Of a DNA stretch of 37,948 nucleotides, positions 24,115-32,057 are shown piece after piece. How positions within the stretch are numbered: position 1 is the first letter of the stretch; the number at the start of each line of letters is the position of its first letter. The stretch lies in NCBI GenBank assembly GCA_905479835.1, contig CAJQNZ010000068.1, positions 1 to 37,948 of the forward strand, in the 5' to 3' direction. The translations under genes and the position numbers were made by a program. The notes below the pieces were generated by a model. The model saw only the letters and a list, made by a program, of their open reading frames with translations, made no database searches and had not been told where the DNA came from. The DNA is from an uncultured Flavobacteriaceae bacterium (GTDB lineage Bacteria > Bacteroidota > Bacteroidia > Flavobacteriales > Flavobacteriaceae).

Positions 24115-26343
24115 ATGAAAAAAATTACTTTATTATTTATCTTTTTAACCTATATCTCTGGATATGGACAAGATCCTGCAACAGGACCTGCAGATCCTCC
24201 TGCAAGAAACGCTTCAGATGTTATATCATTTTATAATGGTATTGCATCTCCTGTAGCACCAGAATATACAAACGAGCCAAGCGTAGTTTTAGACCCTTTT
24301 GATGGAGCAACTACAGTTGGAAATATAACTTTAGCAGATGGAAATAATGTATTTAAATATACAAGCCACAAATATTCAGGTATTGGAAGTGGTAATTACG
24401 ATGTTTCTTCAATGACTACACTTCATATTGATGTTTATTCACCAGACTTTACCGTATTTGCTGTAAAACTTGAAGCTACCAACGGAAGTCAAGTTGAATT
24501 AGCTGTTTCTGATCCTAAAGTTCAAGGTGCATGGAATTCTTATGATATTGACCTATCACTTTACAGTGCTGTTGATTTAGCAAATTTAAAATGGATTGTT
24601 CCTGTAACTTTTGAAGGGACAGGTACTACATTGTATCTTGATAACGTTTACTTTTCTAAACCACCAACTGATCCTTTAAAAGATGTTACATTGAGTGATT
24701 TACAAGTAGATGGAACTACAATTAGTGGTTTTGGAGGAAGTATTATTTCTTATTCTTATAATGTTCCAACTGGATCTACTACAGTACCTCAAATAACTCT
24801 AGCAACTCCAACAGAAGCTGGAAATGGAGCAACAGCTACTATTACTAATATAACTTCTATTCCTGGAGATGCAACTGTACTAGTTACGTCTGCTGATGCT
24901 ACAGTTACAGAAACGTATACAATTTCAATTGCTGAAGTAGGTCCTGCAACTGCTGCACCTACTCCTCCTGCAAGAAATGCTGAAGATGTAGTTTCTATTT
25001 ATAGTGATGCTTACACACCTATTTCACCTATTAATTATGACGCTGGTTGGTGTGGCGCTAATGCCGTAACTGCAACTACAGCAGGTGGTGATGCTGTTTT
25101 CGCATACAATGATCAAGCCTGTCAAGGGATCGACTTTGGTAGTGACTTACAAGACGTAACAGATTTAATTAACATACATGTAGATCTTTTTATTCAAGAC
25201 GGTACTGATTTAATAGGAAAGGTGTTTAATATGAAAATAGTACCAAGTACAGGTGCTGAGACAGAATTTAATATTGATCTTAACGCATTAAGTCCTGCTC
25301 CAGTTCCTGGAACATGGTATTCTTATGATGCAGCGGTTACTCTTTCTGGAACAACTACTGATATTAAACAATTTGGGATTACAAGTAACCTACAAAACGC
25401 TGTATGGTATGATAACTTATATTTATATAAAGAATTTTTTGCCCCAGGAACTTGTGATGACGGTATAATGAATCAAGATGAAACTGGAATCGATTGTGGA
25501 GGAACAATTTCTGGCTGCGAACCTTGTTCTGGACCACCGACAACTGCTGCTCCGACACCTCCTGCAAGAGATCCTGCTGATGTAATTTCATTTTATAGCG
25601 ATGCCTATACAGATGTTGTTATTGATGCATTTGATTTTGGGTTATGTGATGGTGGTACTCCAAATCTTGCAACAGCAGAAGTTATGATTGATGGTAATCC
25701 GACTCAAAACTACCTTGGATCTGGTTGTCAAGGAATAAGTATTGAAACCAACAGAGTAGACGCGTCAGCATTCACAAATCTACACTTTGATTTCTTTACA
25801 GATGTATCAGGAACTGATTTAATAGGTAAAGTTTTTAATATTAAATTAGTTGATTGGGCAGGAAATGCAACAGAAGCAGGAGCATCAGGTTTAGAAATTA
25901 ATTTTAATGACGGTACAAGTCCAGGAATAATTACGAGTTCTTGGGTTTCAGTTGATGTTGATATTACATCCATAGGCGGAATGGTCGGTGGCAACTTAAC
26001 AAGAAGTGATATTGCACAAATACACATTACTTCTAATTTACCGAATGCTTGGTATGACAATTTGTATTTGCATAAAAATACAACCACATTAGGAATAGAA
26101 AATAATGAATTGATTGATTTTAATACATATCCAAATCCAACTCAAGAAAGTTGGACAGTAAAAACTAAAAGTGAAATAATGTCATCAATCATAGTCTATG
26201 ACATTTTAGGAAAACAAGTTATATCCTTATCACCTAATTCTATTGAAACAACTATCGATGGTACTAGTTTAAAAACTGGATTGTATTTCGCTCAAATAAA
26301 AACAGAAAGCGGATTAAGCAATATTAAATTGATAAAAAATTAA
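24115..26343 (+). CDS. Three-module T9SS-exported surface protein, probably glycan-binding
   Basis: A 742-residue modular protein. In order: signal peptide (1-19, ending GYGQ); module 1 (about 25-185); a beta-sandwich, cadherin-like domain (about 187-275, starting PLKDVTLSDLQVDG); module 2 (about 281-440); a Cys-rich linker (446-470, CDDGIMNQDETGIDCGG); module 3 (about 479-655); and a type A T9SS sorting domain (about 662-742, with FNTYPNPTQESW and GLYFAQI). Each module opens with PPAR(N/D)xxDVxSxY and ends with a WYDNLYL-type strand, so they are diverged copies. This motif is familiar from accessory modules of flavobacterial laminarinase-like enzymes. There is no catalytic domain, so surface glycan binding is inferred. 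Asp-rich turns suggest calcium sites. Confidence 0.8.
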   Translation: MKKITLLFIFLTYISGYGQDPATGPADPPARNASDVISFYNGIASPVAPEYTNEPSVVLDPFDGATTVGNITLADGNNVFKYTSHKYSGIGSGNYDVSSMTTLHIDVYSPDFTVFAVKLEATNGSQVELAVSDPKVQGAWNSYDIDLSLYSAVDLANLKWIVPVTFEGTGTTLYLDNVYFSKPPTDPLKDVTLSDLQVDGTTISGFGGSIISYSYNVPTGSTTVPQITLATPTEAGNGATATITNITSIPGDATVLVTSADATVTETYTISIAEVGPATAAPTPPARNAEDVVSIYSDAYTPISPINYDAGWCGANAVTATTAGGDAVFAYNDQACQGIDFGSDLQDVTDLINIHVDLFIQDGTDLIGKVFNMKIVPSTGAETEFNIDLNALSPAPVPGTWYSYDAAVTLSGTTTDIKQFGITSNLQNAVWYDNLYLYKEFFAPGTCDDGIMNQDETGIDCGGTISGCEPCSGPPTTAAPTPPARDPADVISFYSDAYTDVVIDAFDFGLCDGGTPNLATAEVMIDGNPTQNYLGSGCQGISIETNRVDASAFTNLHFDFFTDVSGTDLIGKVFNIKLVDWAGNATEAGASGLEINFNDGTSPGIITSSWVSVDVDITSIGGMVGGNLTRSDIAQIHITSNLPNAWYDNLYLHKNTTTLGIENNELIDFNTYPNPTQESWTVKTKSEIMSSIIVYDILGKQVISLSPNSIETTIDGTSLKTGLYFAQIKTESGLSNIKLIKN

Positions 26344-26368
26344 TATAAATTAGTTGAATTAATTAAAA

Positions 26369-26402
26369 AAAAGAGTGTAGTTGTTTAACTACACTCTTTT
26401 TT
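26369..26402. terminator. Bidirectional intrinsic terminator
   Basis: A perfect 14-bp stem (26369-26382 with 26387-26400), loop GTTT, flanked by A-run and T-run. It separates the surface protein gene from the convergent acetyltransferase gene and can serve both. Confidence 0.9.
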
Positions 26403-26416
26403 ATTTAAAATACTTT

Positions 26417-26938
26417 TTATCCATTCAAGTATTTAATCATTCTATACATTCCTTTTAACTCTTCTTTAAAATAAGGAATATCTAGAATTGTATTACTGTG
26501 GAATTCAAAACCTGCTTTTTTATAAAATGCTATCGCTTTTAAATTTGTATCAATTACAGATAAAAAAATAGATTTAATCTTTTTACTCTTTGATCTTCTT
26601 ATAACTTCTTGTAAAACGAATTTTCCTATTCCCTTTCCATTATATTCAGGGAGCACATATATTTTCTCTATTTCAATAAAACTATCTTTTGAGAAATCTG
26701 AAGACTCATTCGTCTTGATTTTTATAAAGCCAACATGTTTTTCATTGTAAACAATAAAATAATATTCTATCGTTTTATCTGCTAAATCTAAAGTAAGTTT
26801 TGGAATACTGAATTCATTATCCAAGTACCATTCTAAACCACCTTCATCCCAATGATTGTGAAAATTTAGAGCATAAGCATCAATACAGACACCTTTCAAA
26901 ACATTAATATCTTTAATAGACGCTTTTACTAATTTCAT
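26417..26938 (-). CDS. GNAT-family N-acetyltransferase
   Basis: The 173-residue protein has the GNAT fold: an N-terminal beta/alpha part (MKLVKASIKDINVLKGVC), strands YYFIVYNEKHVGFIKIK and IEIEKIYVLPEYNGKGIGKFVLQEVIRR, where NGKGIG is the Q/RxxGxG/A acetyl-CoA loop, and the final LKAIAFYKKAGFEFH motif B. It therefore transfers an acetyl group from acetyl-CoA to an unknown amine. I chose the ATG at 26938; the frame also extends four codons up to a TTG, which is less likely. It is transcribed alone, with the shared terminator downstream. Confidence 0.87.
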   Translation of the reverse strand: MKLVKASIKDINVLKGVCIDAYALNFHNHWDEGGLEWYLDNEFSIPKLTLDLADKTIEYYFIVYNEKHVGFIKIKTNESSDFSKDSFIEIEKIYVLPEYNGKGIGKFVLQEVIRRSKSKKIKSIFLSVIDTNLKAIAFYKKAGFEFHSNTILDIPYFKEELKGMYRMIKYLNG

Positions 26939-27061
26939 TTTTGAATTCAAACTGTATATATCTGTTTAAAAAAGTACTAGTAATCCTATTTTACTTTGAG
27001 AATTAAATACAGAAATCATATTCATATATCTTAAAACCTTATTAAGTAAATCTTTTTATTC

Positions 27062-28522
27062 CTAATTATTCCTTTGAAAATATTGATTAATACCTGCCGC
27101 ATCAAATTTAAAAGCAGTATCATTTTCTGATCGGTCCAATTTATTCTTGATTGTAAGAGCCCATAAAACCAATTCCATACAAAAATATTTATCCTCCTGA
27201 TCCAATTGCGAAGCATATGCCCCAATAACTGCAGATAGAGGTTTTACAGATTCAAGATTTGTAAAAAACTCATGATCCGTATCTGTATAATTGAGTTCCA
27301 TGAAATTTTCATCAAACCAATCAATCAATTCTGTATATGGTGTTTTAAGACCTTCTCTTTCTAACTTAGGAATACGAGGGAATATCTTTTCAAACTGTGT
27401 TATGACTGCCTCATCAATCAGTATTTTTGCTACTTCATCAGCACCTTCTTGTTCGCCTTCGTAAACCAACTCAATTTTTCCTGTTATGGATGGAATAATA
27501 GACATAAAATCAACTAGTCGAACTGATGTCTTCTCCGATTCTGTTTCGATCAATCGCAGTTTTGCCGCTGCCATAAGGTTTTCCATTGCACTTATTGAAA
27601 GACGAGCACTTACACCACTTTTGGCATCTACATACTCACTATCACGAGCTTGAAAAGCAACTTCTTCTAAAAGATCTTTGGCCATACTAGGAACCTTTAT
27701 TGCCGCTTTATCTTCGGTTGAAACTTTCGCTTCCTGTTCCGTAATTTCACGCGCCAAGGAAATAGTCTTTGGATAGTGTGTGAAAATCTGTGAACCTATT
27801 CTATCTTTTAATGGCGTTACGATACTTCCTCTATTCGTATAATCTTCAGGATTTGCAGTGAAAATAAATTGAATATCGAGTGGCATTCTCAATTGAAATC
27901 CACGAATCTGAATATCCCCTTCTTGCAGTATATTAAATAAAGATACTTGAATACGCGCTTGTAAATCCGGCAATTCATTCAATACGAATATAGAACGATT
28001 GGCTCTTGGAATCATTCCATAATGCAACACACGCTCATCCGAATAAGGTAATTTTAAAGTTGCAGCTTTGATAGGATCTATATCTCCTATTAAATCCGAA
28101 ACATTCACATCTGGAGTTGCCAATTTTTCGAAGAAACGATTGGATCTATGTACCCAAGAAATCGGTGTATCATCGCCATGTTCTGCAATGATATCTCGAG
28201 CATATCTAGAAATAGGCTGAAATGGACTGTCATTGATCTCAGACCCTTTCACAATCGGCATGTATTCATCCAGTAAATCGACCATACTTCTAGCAATCTT
28301 TGTTTTTGCTTGTCCTCTTAATCCCAATAAATTGATGTGGTGTCCCGCAATAATTGCTTTTTTTAATTGTGGCACAACCGAATCTTCATATCCCCAAAGA
28401 CCTTCAAATACTGGCTGCTTCGCTTTAATACGCGCTATTAAGTTTGCCTGAATTTCTTGATTTATAGTAATGTGCTTATATCCAGAATCTTTCAATTCTT
28501 TAAATGTAATTTCTTTTTTCAT
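27062..28522 (-). CDS. MoxR/Mg-chelatase-I-type AAA ATPase
   Basis: The 486-residue AAA+ protein has Walker A GLRGQAKT (67-74), Walker B region SIFVLNEL with Asn at 182 where most AAA+ proteins have Asp, the catalytic Glu at 183, and sensor 1 FIFTANPEDYTNRG. The inserted helices before Walker B and the C-terminal helical domain fit the magnesium-chelatase BchI/MoxR clade. Such ATPases work with a VWA partner to remodel or load metal into other proteins. The VWA gene is 8 nt upstream in the same transcript, so the pair is a unit. The substrate is unknown. There is no cobalt or chlorophyll pathway in the window, so this is not a true chelatase by context. Confidence 0.87.
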   Translation of the reverse strand: MKKEITFKELKDSGYKHITINQEIQANLIARIKAKQPVFEGLWGYEDSVVPQLKKAIIAGHHINLLGLRGQAKTKIARSMVDLLDEYMPIVKGSEINDSPFQPISRYARDIIAEHGDDTPISWVHRSNRFFEKLATPDVNVSDLIGDIDPIKAATLKLPYSDERVLHYGMIPRANRSIFVLNELPDLQARIQVSLFNILQEGDIQIRGFQLRMPLDIQFIFTANPEDYTNRGSIVTPLKDRIGSQIFTHYPKTISLAREITEQEAKVSTEDKAAIKVPSMAKDLLEEVAFQARDSEYVDAKSGVSARLSISAMENLMAAAKLRLIETESEKTSVRLVDFMSIIPSITGKIELVYEGEQEGADEVAKILIDEAVITQFEKIFPRIPKLEREGLKTPYTELIDWFDENFMELNYTDTDHEFFTNLESVKPLSAVIGAYASQLDQEDKYFCMELVLWALTIKNKLDRSENDTAFKFDAAGINQYFQRNN

Positions 28523-28530
28523 GTGTATGA

Positions 28531-29673
28531 TTATATTCTTTTAATTCTATTTTTTTCGTAATCTTCAAAAATCATTTGTCCTAAACCAGAAAGGCCTGTT
28601 AAAAAGGCTTTTCCATTATTTTGTGCTGTAAAAAGTTCTACAAATTGACGTAAATATGGATCTTGAGCAATCATAAATGTAGTAATTGGAATCTTTAATT
28701 TCCTTGCTTGAGCGGCCTTGTTAAGACATTTTGCTACAATCATTTCATCCAGTCCATTACTATTTTTATAAAACTCACCTGAAGGCAACTGAATACAACT
28801 CGGTTTTCCATCGGTAATCATAAAAATCTGTTTGTTTGTATTCCGTTTTCTGCGGAGAATATCCATAGCCAATTCAAGTCCAGCAACGGTATTGGTATGG
28901 TAAGGCCCTACTTTTAAATAAGGCAAGTCTTTTATTTTGATTGGCCAAGCCTCATTTCCAAACACTATTATATCAATTGAATCCTTGGGATACTTTCTTT
29001 TGATCAATTCCACCAATGCCATAGCAACTTTTTTAGCAGGTGTAATCCGATCTTCACCATATAAAATCATCGAGTGACTGATATCAATCATAAGCACCGT
29101 ACTCATTTGTGCCTTGTGTTTCGTTTCCTCAACAATCAAGTCATTCTCTGTCAATCTTAAGTCAGAAATACCGTTGTTGATTTGAGCATTTTTCATACTC
29201 TCCGTCATATTGACCGTCGATAAGTCATCTCCATACTGAAAAGAACGATTTTCACCATCACGTTCATCTCCAACACCTATTTTTGTAGTGCGATGATTTC
29301 CTATTCCACTCTTTTTTATTTTGCCAAATATCTGATCCAATGCATATTCACGCAATGCCGATTCCAACTTTGCTGTTAAGATTTTATTGCCTTTTCCAGT
29401 CCCTGAACTACCATCTTCAGGTTCAATTTCTTCTTTGATATAACCTCTCTTTTTAAGATCTTCTTCAAAATCTTGGAGTGTATATTCTTCGCTAAAAATG
29501 TTGTATTTTCTATCCAAAGTATCTAGCCAATCAAACGCTTCATCAATATCTCCAGATGTATGTGTAATTAAATCTTTAAAAATATCAAACACACGATCAA
29601 AATGCGATACTTCTTTTGCGACATGCTTACTTATTGTAAACCCCTTTCCATAATTAAAATCTATTCCTGCCAT
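28531..29673 (-). CDS. VWA-domain protein, partner of the AAA ATPase
   Basis: The 380-residue protein has an N-terminal helical part (about 1-165, including FDRVFDIFKDL and a GSSGTGKGNK linker), then a von Willebrand A domain with MIDAS DISHS (DxSxS, in VLMIDISHSMILYG), TDGKPS as the third loop, and IIVFGNEAWP as the core strand. The MIDAS looks complete, so metal-dependent binding of a partner is likely. It is the first gene of a two-gene unit with the MoxR-type ATPase (8 nt). The role is as for that ATPase: protein remodelling of an unknown target. The upstream gap contains CTATGCACAAC (29697-29707), the end motif of the accessory interval. Confidence 0.85.
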   Translation of the reverse strand: MAGIDFNYGKGFTISKHVAKEVSHFDRVFDIFKDLITHTSGDIDEAFDWLDTLDRKYNIFSEEYTLQDFEEDLKKRGYIKEEIEPEDGSSGTGKGNKILTAKLESALREYALDQIFGKIKKSGIGNHRTTKIGVGDERDGENRSFQYGDDLSTVNMTESMKNAQINNGISDLRLTENDLIVEETKHKAQMSTVLMIDISHSMILYGEDRITPAKKVAMALVELIKRKYPKDSIDIIVFGNEAWPIKIKDLPYLKVGPYHTNTVAGLELAMDILRRKRNTNKQIFMITDGKPSCIQLPSGEFYKNSNGLDEMIVAKCLNKAAQARKLKIPITTFMIAQDPYLRQFVELFTAQNNGKAFLTGLSGLGQMIFEDYEKNRIKRI

Positions 29674-30031
29674 CTACTCAATCTTTATTTATAGGTCTAT
29701 GCACAACACATTTTATTACTATTAAATACTTTCTGCACCTTTTTTATTTATTGTGGTTTACTGTTGGTATTTTATACTTGTAATTGTTAATCTGTAGTTG
29801 CTTTTTAAGTAAAAGCATTGAATTGTTCAATGGATAACACCTCATATAGAAGGTTTTTATGAACACAATCTATCAGACAGTATAAATGTATTAAAAAAAG
29901 TGCAAGCATTTAATAACTGGTACTTAATTAACTATTTTTTATGTATTTTTTTAATAAAATAGTACGATTTCAATAAGGGATCAATAAAATATTTATTGAA
30001 GGGATGGGTGCTTTTTTTATTCTAATAAGTA
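29674..30031. other. Intergenic gap of 358 bp at the left end of the accessory interval
   Basis: No gene is visible. It contains CTATGCACAAC at 29697-29707, GTTGGTATTT at 29763-29772, and a perfect 8-bp palindrome TCAATAAA/TTTATTGA (29981-29988, 29992-29999) near the end of the DinB-like gene, which may be a weak terminator. The rest is AT-rich sequence without recognisable features. Confidence 0.5.
29697..29707 (-). repeat. Cassette-end-like motif GTTGTGCATAG before the VWA gene
   Basis: On the minus strand this reads GTTGTGCATAG. It is the exact inverted counterpart (11 bp) of the motif at 30974-30984, and shares 10 bp with the motif at 32048-32057. It lies 24 bp before the VWA start and is the likely left border of the cassette-like interval. 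Confidence 0.5.
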
Positions 30032-30514
30032 CTATAGTATTGCGTATTTAGCAATCATTTTTTCAATTTGAAGTCGGTGTCTTAAAATATGAACGATTGC
30101 ATGTTCAATAATGGATTCTAAATCATAGGTTGACCATGACGTTTTAATTATTGTATTCATCAAGTCATCATCCGTCAGAAGCCATTTATCTTCAAATGTT
30201 TCCACCGTATATGTAAACATTTCATCAAGTTCAACTATTACTTGCTCTGTTTTTTCAATTTCAATTTCTGGAACTACATGCTTATTTCCAAACCTTATTC
30301 TAATATGATTGGTATAGAGATACCCTGAATTAATAAGATGTAAAACGATATTGCGTACCGATTGAAAATCTACATCTACTTTTTCATTATAGACATTTTT
30401 AAAGTTATCATCAGGAATCTGAACTAGTAGATTTTTTAATTCTGTAAGAACCTTTTCGTATTCGTCAGTTAAAGCACCTATTGCACCTTTTCTATATATT
30501 GTTGGAGTATTCAT
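30032..30514 (-). CDS. DinB-superfamily protein
   Basis: The 160-residue protein has the four-helix DinB/YfiT fold. The metal ligands are visible: H59 in IVLHLINSG, and H138 and H142 in EHAIVHILRHR, in the family's usual order. DinB-like proteins are metal-dependent enzymes or thiol-transferase-related proteins with diverse, mostly unknown reactions. It is on the minus strand behind the 74-residue gene (51 nt gap) and precedes the VWA gene. It belongs to the accessory interval between the VWA/AAA pair and threonine aldolase and may be part of a third cassette-like unit. Confidence 0.75.
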   Translation of the reverse strand: MNTPTIYRKGAIGALTDEYEKVLTELKNLLVQIPDDNFKNVYNEKVDVDFQSVRNIVLHLINSGYLYTNHIRIRFGNKHVVPEIEIEKTEQVIVELDEMFTYTVETFEDKWLLTDDDLMNTIIKTSWSTYDLESIIEHAIVHILRHRLQIEKMIAKYAIL

Positions 30515-30565
30515 GTCGCTTAAACTTAATTAAAGTCTGAGAAGTTATGTATTTATATATTTTTA

Positions 30566-30790
30566 TCATTCTATAATTTCGTAGTCAATACTTAGTTTGC
30601 GTAAAGCTCTTAAAGCAGACCCTGAATTTTTATCTTCTACCTCAATAGCTACTGCATCTCCTTCTATGAGTATGTCTGTAAATTCTCTCGACAAGGAATC
30701 ATTAATACCAGATGAAATCTCTGTAATACATGCAGCAATCGCTCTTCTATCTGGTCGTTGAACATCACAAGACAATAAGTTTAATTTCAT
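30566..30790 (-). CDS. Small protein of unknown function, 74 residues
   Basis: A short gene with MKLNLLSCDVQRPDRRAI at its start and SALRALRKLSIDYEIIE at its end. I chose the ATG at 30790; the open frame extends upstream through the E2 repeat, which makes the longer version unlikely. The predicted pattern (strand, two helices, strand, helix, strand, with an A-x-x-A-L-R ending) recalls the ribosomal L7/L12 C-terminal fold, but this is only a resemblance. No signal or membrane segment. It lies between the E2 repeat and the DinB-like gene on the same strand. Confidence 0.55.
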   Translation of the reverse strand: MKLNLLSCDVQRPDRRAIAACITEISSGINDSLSREFTDILIEGDAVAIEVEDKNSGSALRALRKLSIDYEIIE

Positions 30791-30858
30791 AATTTTAGTT
30801 TTGAATATCGTTTCTTTTTTAATTTCGAGTATTTCTCTTGGAACTAATGTGGTAAATA

Positions 30859-30984
30859 ACAACGAACTTCTATTGTAGAGATACAACTAGAATAATTGTT
30901 GTTGAATATGCCAAATGAAATCTGAACTGAATTAATAATATACTTCTTAAGGTTGTTTTTAGTAGAGTTCTTTGTTGTGCATAG
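30859..30984 (-). repeat. E2: attC-like bulged palindrome after the HEPN pair
   Basis: About 125 bp. The outer arms are ACAACGAACTTCTATT (30859-30874) and AGTAGAGTTCTTTGTTGT (30961-30978). Inverted, they share GTTGT, GTTC and TAGA with bulges of one and two to three bases. The right end continues as GTTGTGCATAG (30974-30984), whose 10-bp partner is at 32048-32057. Asymmetric bulges and ACAAC/GTTGT ends are as in integron attC sites. The classical RYYYAAC/GTTRRRY consensus is only partly met. Confidence 0.5.
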
Positions 30985-30988
30985 TTAT

Positions 30989-31507
30989 TTAATCAGTCGT
31001 ATATCCGTAATTAATCACTCTCTGTAAAATACTCGCAAGAAATTTTGGAATGAAATCTTTCAGTCCAGTCCATACAGATGGCTCTAATATAATTACATCA
31101 TCATCAAATGATTTAATTCCGTTTATAGGTTGTCCAGATGACATTACATTATTGAATTTATCAACGTACCTGTCAGCTCTTTTTCCATCAAATCCGTGGG
31201 CTACTGTGTTTCTAATATGTAAATATGCGTACATTCTTTGACGCATATTTTCATCTCCATATTTCCATAAATCACGACTTATGTAAGTTTCAAGTAATGC
31301 AAAAATATAGACTATAGAAACTCCTCCGACTGCATTATCAATTCTGGCTTGTATTCGCGCATTTTGTTCAGGCTGACCTTGATAATTAACGCTATGTCTA
31401 CTTGAAGAATAAATCCATCCAAGTTCCTCTTGATTCTGTGTCGCAAGAATTCCAATTACTTTATTAACTGCTATTCCTAATTCTTGTTCGATTGGTAATT
31501 CACTCAT
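30989..31507 (-). CDS. HEPN-like protein with RNxxxH motif, second of a pair
   Basis: The 172-residue soluble protein carries the HEPN ribonuclease signature RNxxxH at R99-H104 (HIRNTVAHGF). About 20-30 residues before it lies a helix with a polar core, IFALLETYISRDLWK, as in HEPN helices that complete the active site. HEPN proteins are metal-independent RNases found in toxins and phage-defence systems. It starts 3 nt after the first HEPN-like gene. No nucleotidyltransferase (MNT) antitoxin is next to it. It is enclosed with its neighbour by the inverted repeat GTTGTGCATA (30974-30983 and 32048-32057). Assignment to a named family is not possible by eye; a non-catalytic HEPN is an alternative. 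Confidence 0.6.
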   Translation of the reverse strand: MSELPIEQELGIAVNKVIGILATQNQEELGWIYSSSRHSVNYQGQPEQNARIQARIDNAVGGVSIVYIFALLETYISRDLWKYGDENMRQRMYAYLHIRNTVAHGFDGKRADRYVDKFNNVMSSGQPINGIKSFDDDVIILEPSVWTGLKDFIPKFLASILQRVINYGYTTD

Positions 31508-31510
31508 TGT

Positions 31511-32044
31511 TTATTTTAAATATACTTGCATAGTGTTAATAGCTTCTTGAATAATTCCCATTTCATTTGTAGTTATAATTATAGGGTCACCATCCTTCAA
31601 CCAATTTAATGATACTAACTTTTTTACATCTTTATTTGCAATCCCATTATTGTGAACAATCCAGTTTCTAAAAAATCTTAAATCTCCCATTACATCGCAC
31701 AATACGTCAGTTTTTTGAACGTTCAATTCGTCTGCAATTTTTTTTCGATACTCTTCTTCCCACATCGCAAAAATCCACGTAATCATTCCAAATGCGATAA
31801 GTTGACTAAAAGGACCATTTATTGTAAGTCCGATAAGAGCGTTTTTTGTTGTAATTTCTGAAATGGCCTTCCGCTTTAAATCTTTTGTGCCAATTTGAAA
31901 CAAACCTTCAGGATTCATTTCTTCCATTCCGTTTAATTCATCTGCAACTTTTTGCATACCAAAATTTGACATTGAATATGCTGTGTAAACTCCGTGAGTT
32001 ACCTTTTTAAATTTTATTAATTCTTTTGGTTGCGGTTGAATCAT
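31511..32044 (-). CDS. HEPN-like protein with RNxxxH motif, first of a pair
   Basis: The 177-residue soluble protein has RNxxxH at R126-H131 (FFRNWIVHNNGI), a form common in HEPN RNases. A helix before it, AFGMITWIFAMWEEEYRKKI, resembles the matching helix in its neighbour. The N-terminal part (about 1-75) is alpha-helical and of unknown kind. I chose the ATG at 32044 (MIQPQPKEL); the frame reaches four codons further to a TTG within the repeat motif. The ATG lies only a few bases inside the motif TATGCACAAC, as in cassette genes without their own promoter. With the 3-nt spacing, the two HEPN genes should be co-expressed and perhaps form a heteromer. Confidence 0.62.
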   Translation of the reverse strand: MIQPQPKELIKFKKVTHGVYTAYSMSNFGMQKVADELNGMEEMNPEGLFQIGTKDLKRKAISEITTKNALIGLTINGPFSQLIAFGMITWIFAMWEEEYRKKIADELNVQKTDVLCDVMGDLRFFRNWIVHNNGIANKDVKKLVSLNWLKDGDPIIITTNEMGIIQEAINTMQVYLK

Positions 32045-32047
32045 AAT

Positions 32048-32057
32048 TATGCACAAC
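32048..32057 (-). repeat. Cassette-end motif GTTGTGCATA at the start of the HEPN unit
   Basis: On the minus strand it reads GTTGTGCATA, ending 3 bp before the HEPN start codon. It is the exact inverse of the motif at 30974-30983 after the second HEPN gene, so a 10-bp inverted repeat encloses the two genes. It also forms the end of E1. Confidence 0.65.

Noticed and set aside
25728-26087. A 119-codon open frame opposite the T9SS protein
   Set aside because: A shadow of the third module; no promoter or family resemblance.
29981-29999. Palindrome TCAATAAA/TTTATTGA taken as an operator or origin element
   Set aside because: Pure AT/low-complexity and isolated; at most a weak terminator for the DinB-like gene.
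30989-32044. Classical HEPN/MNT toxin-antitoxin pair
   Set aside because: Neither protein shows the MNT nucleotidyltransferase motif GSxxxGxxxxxSDxD; both carry RNxxxH instead.
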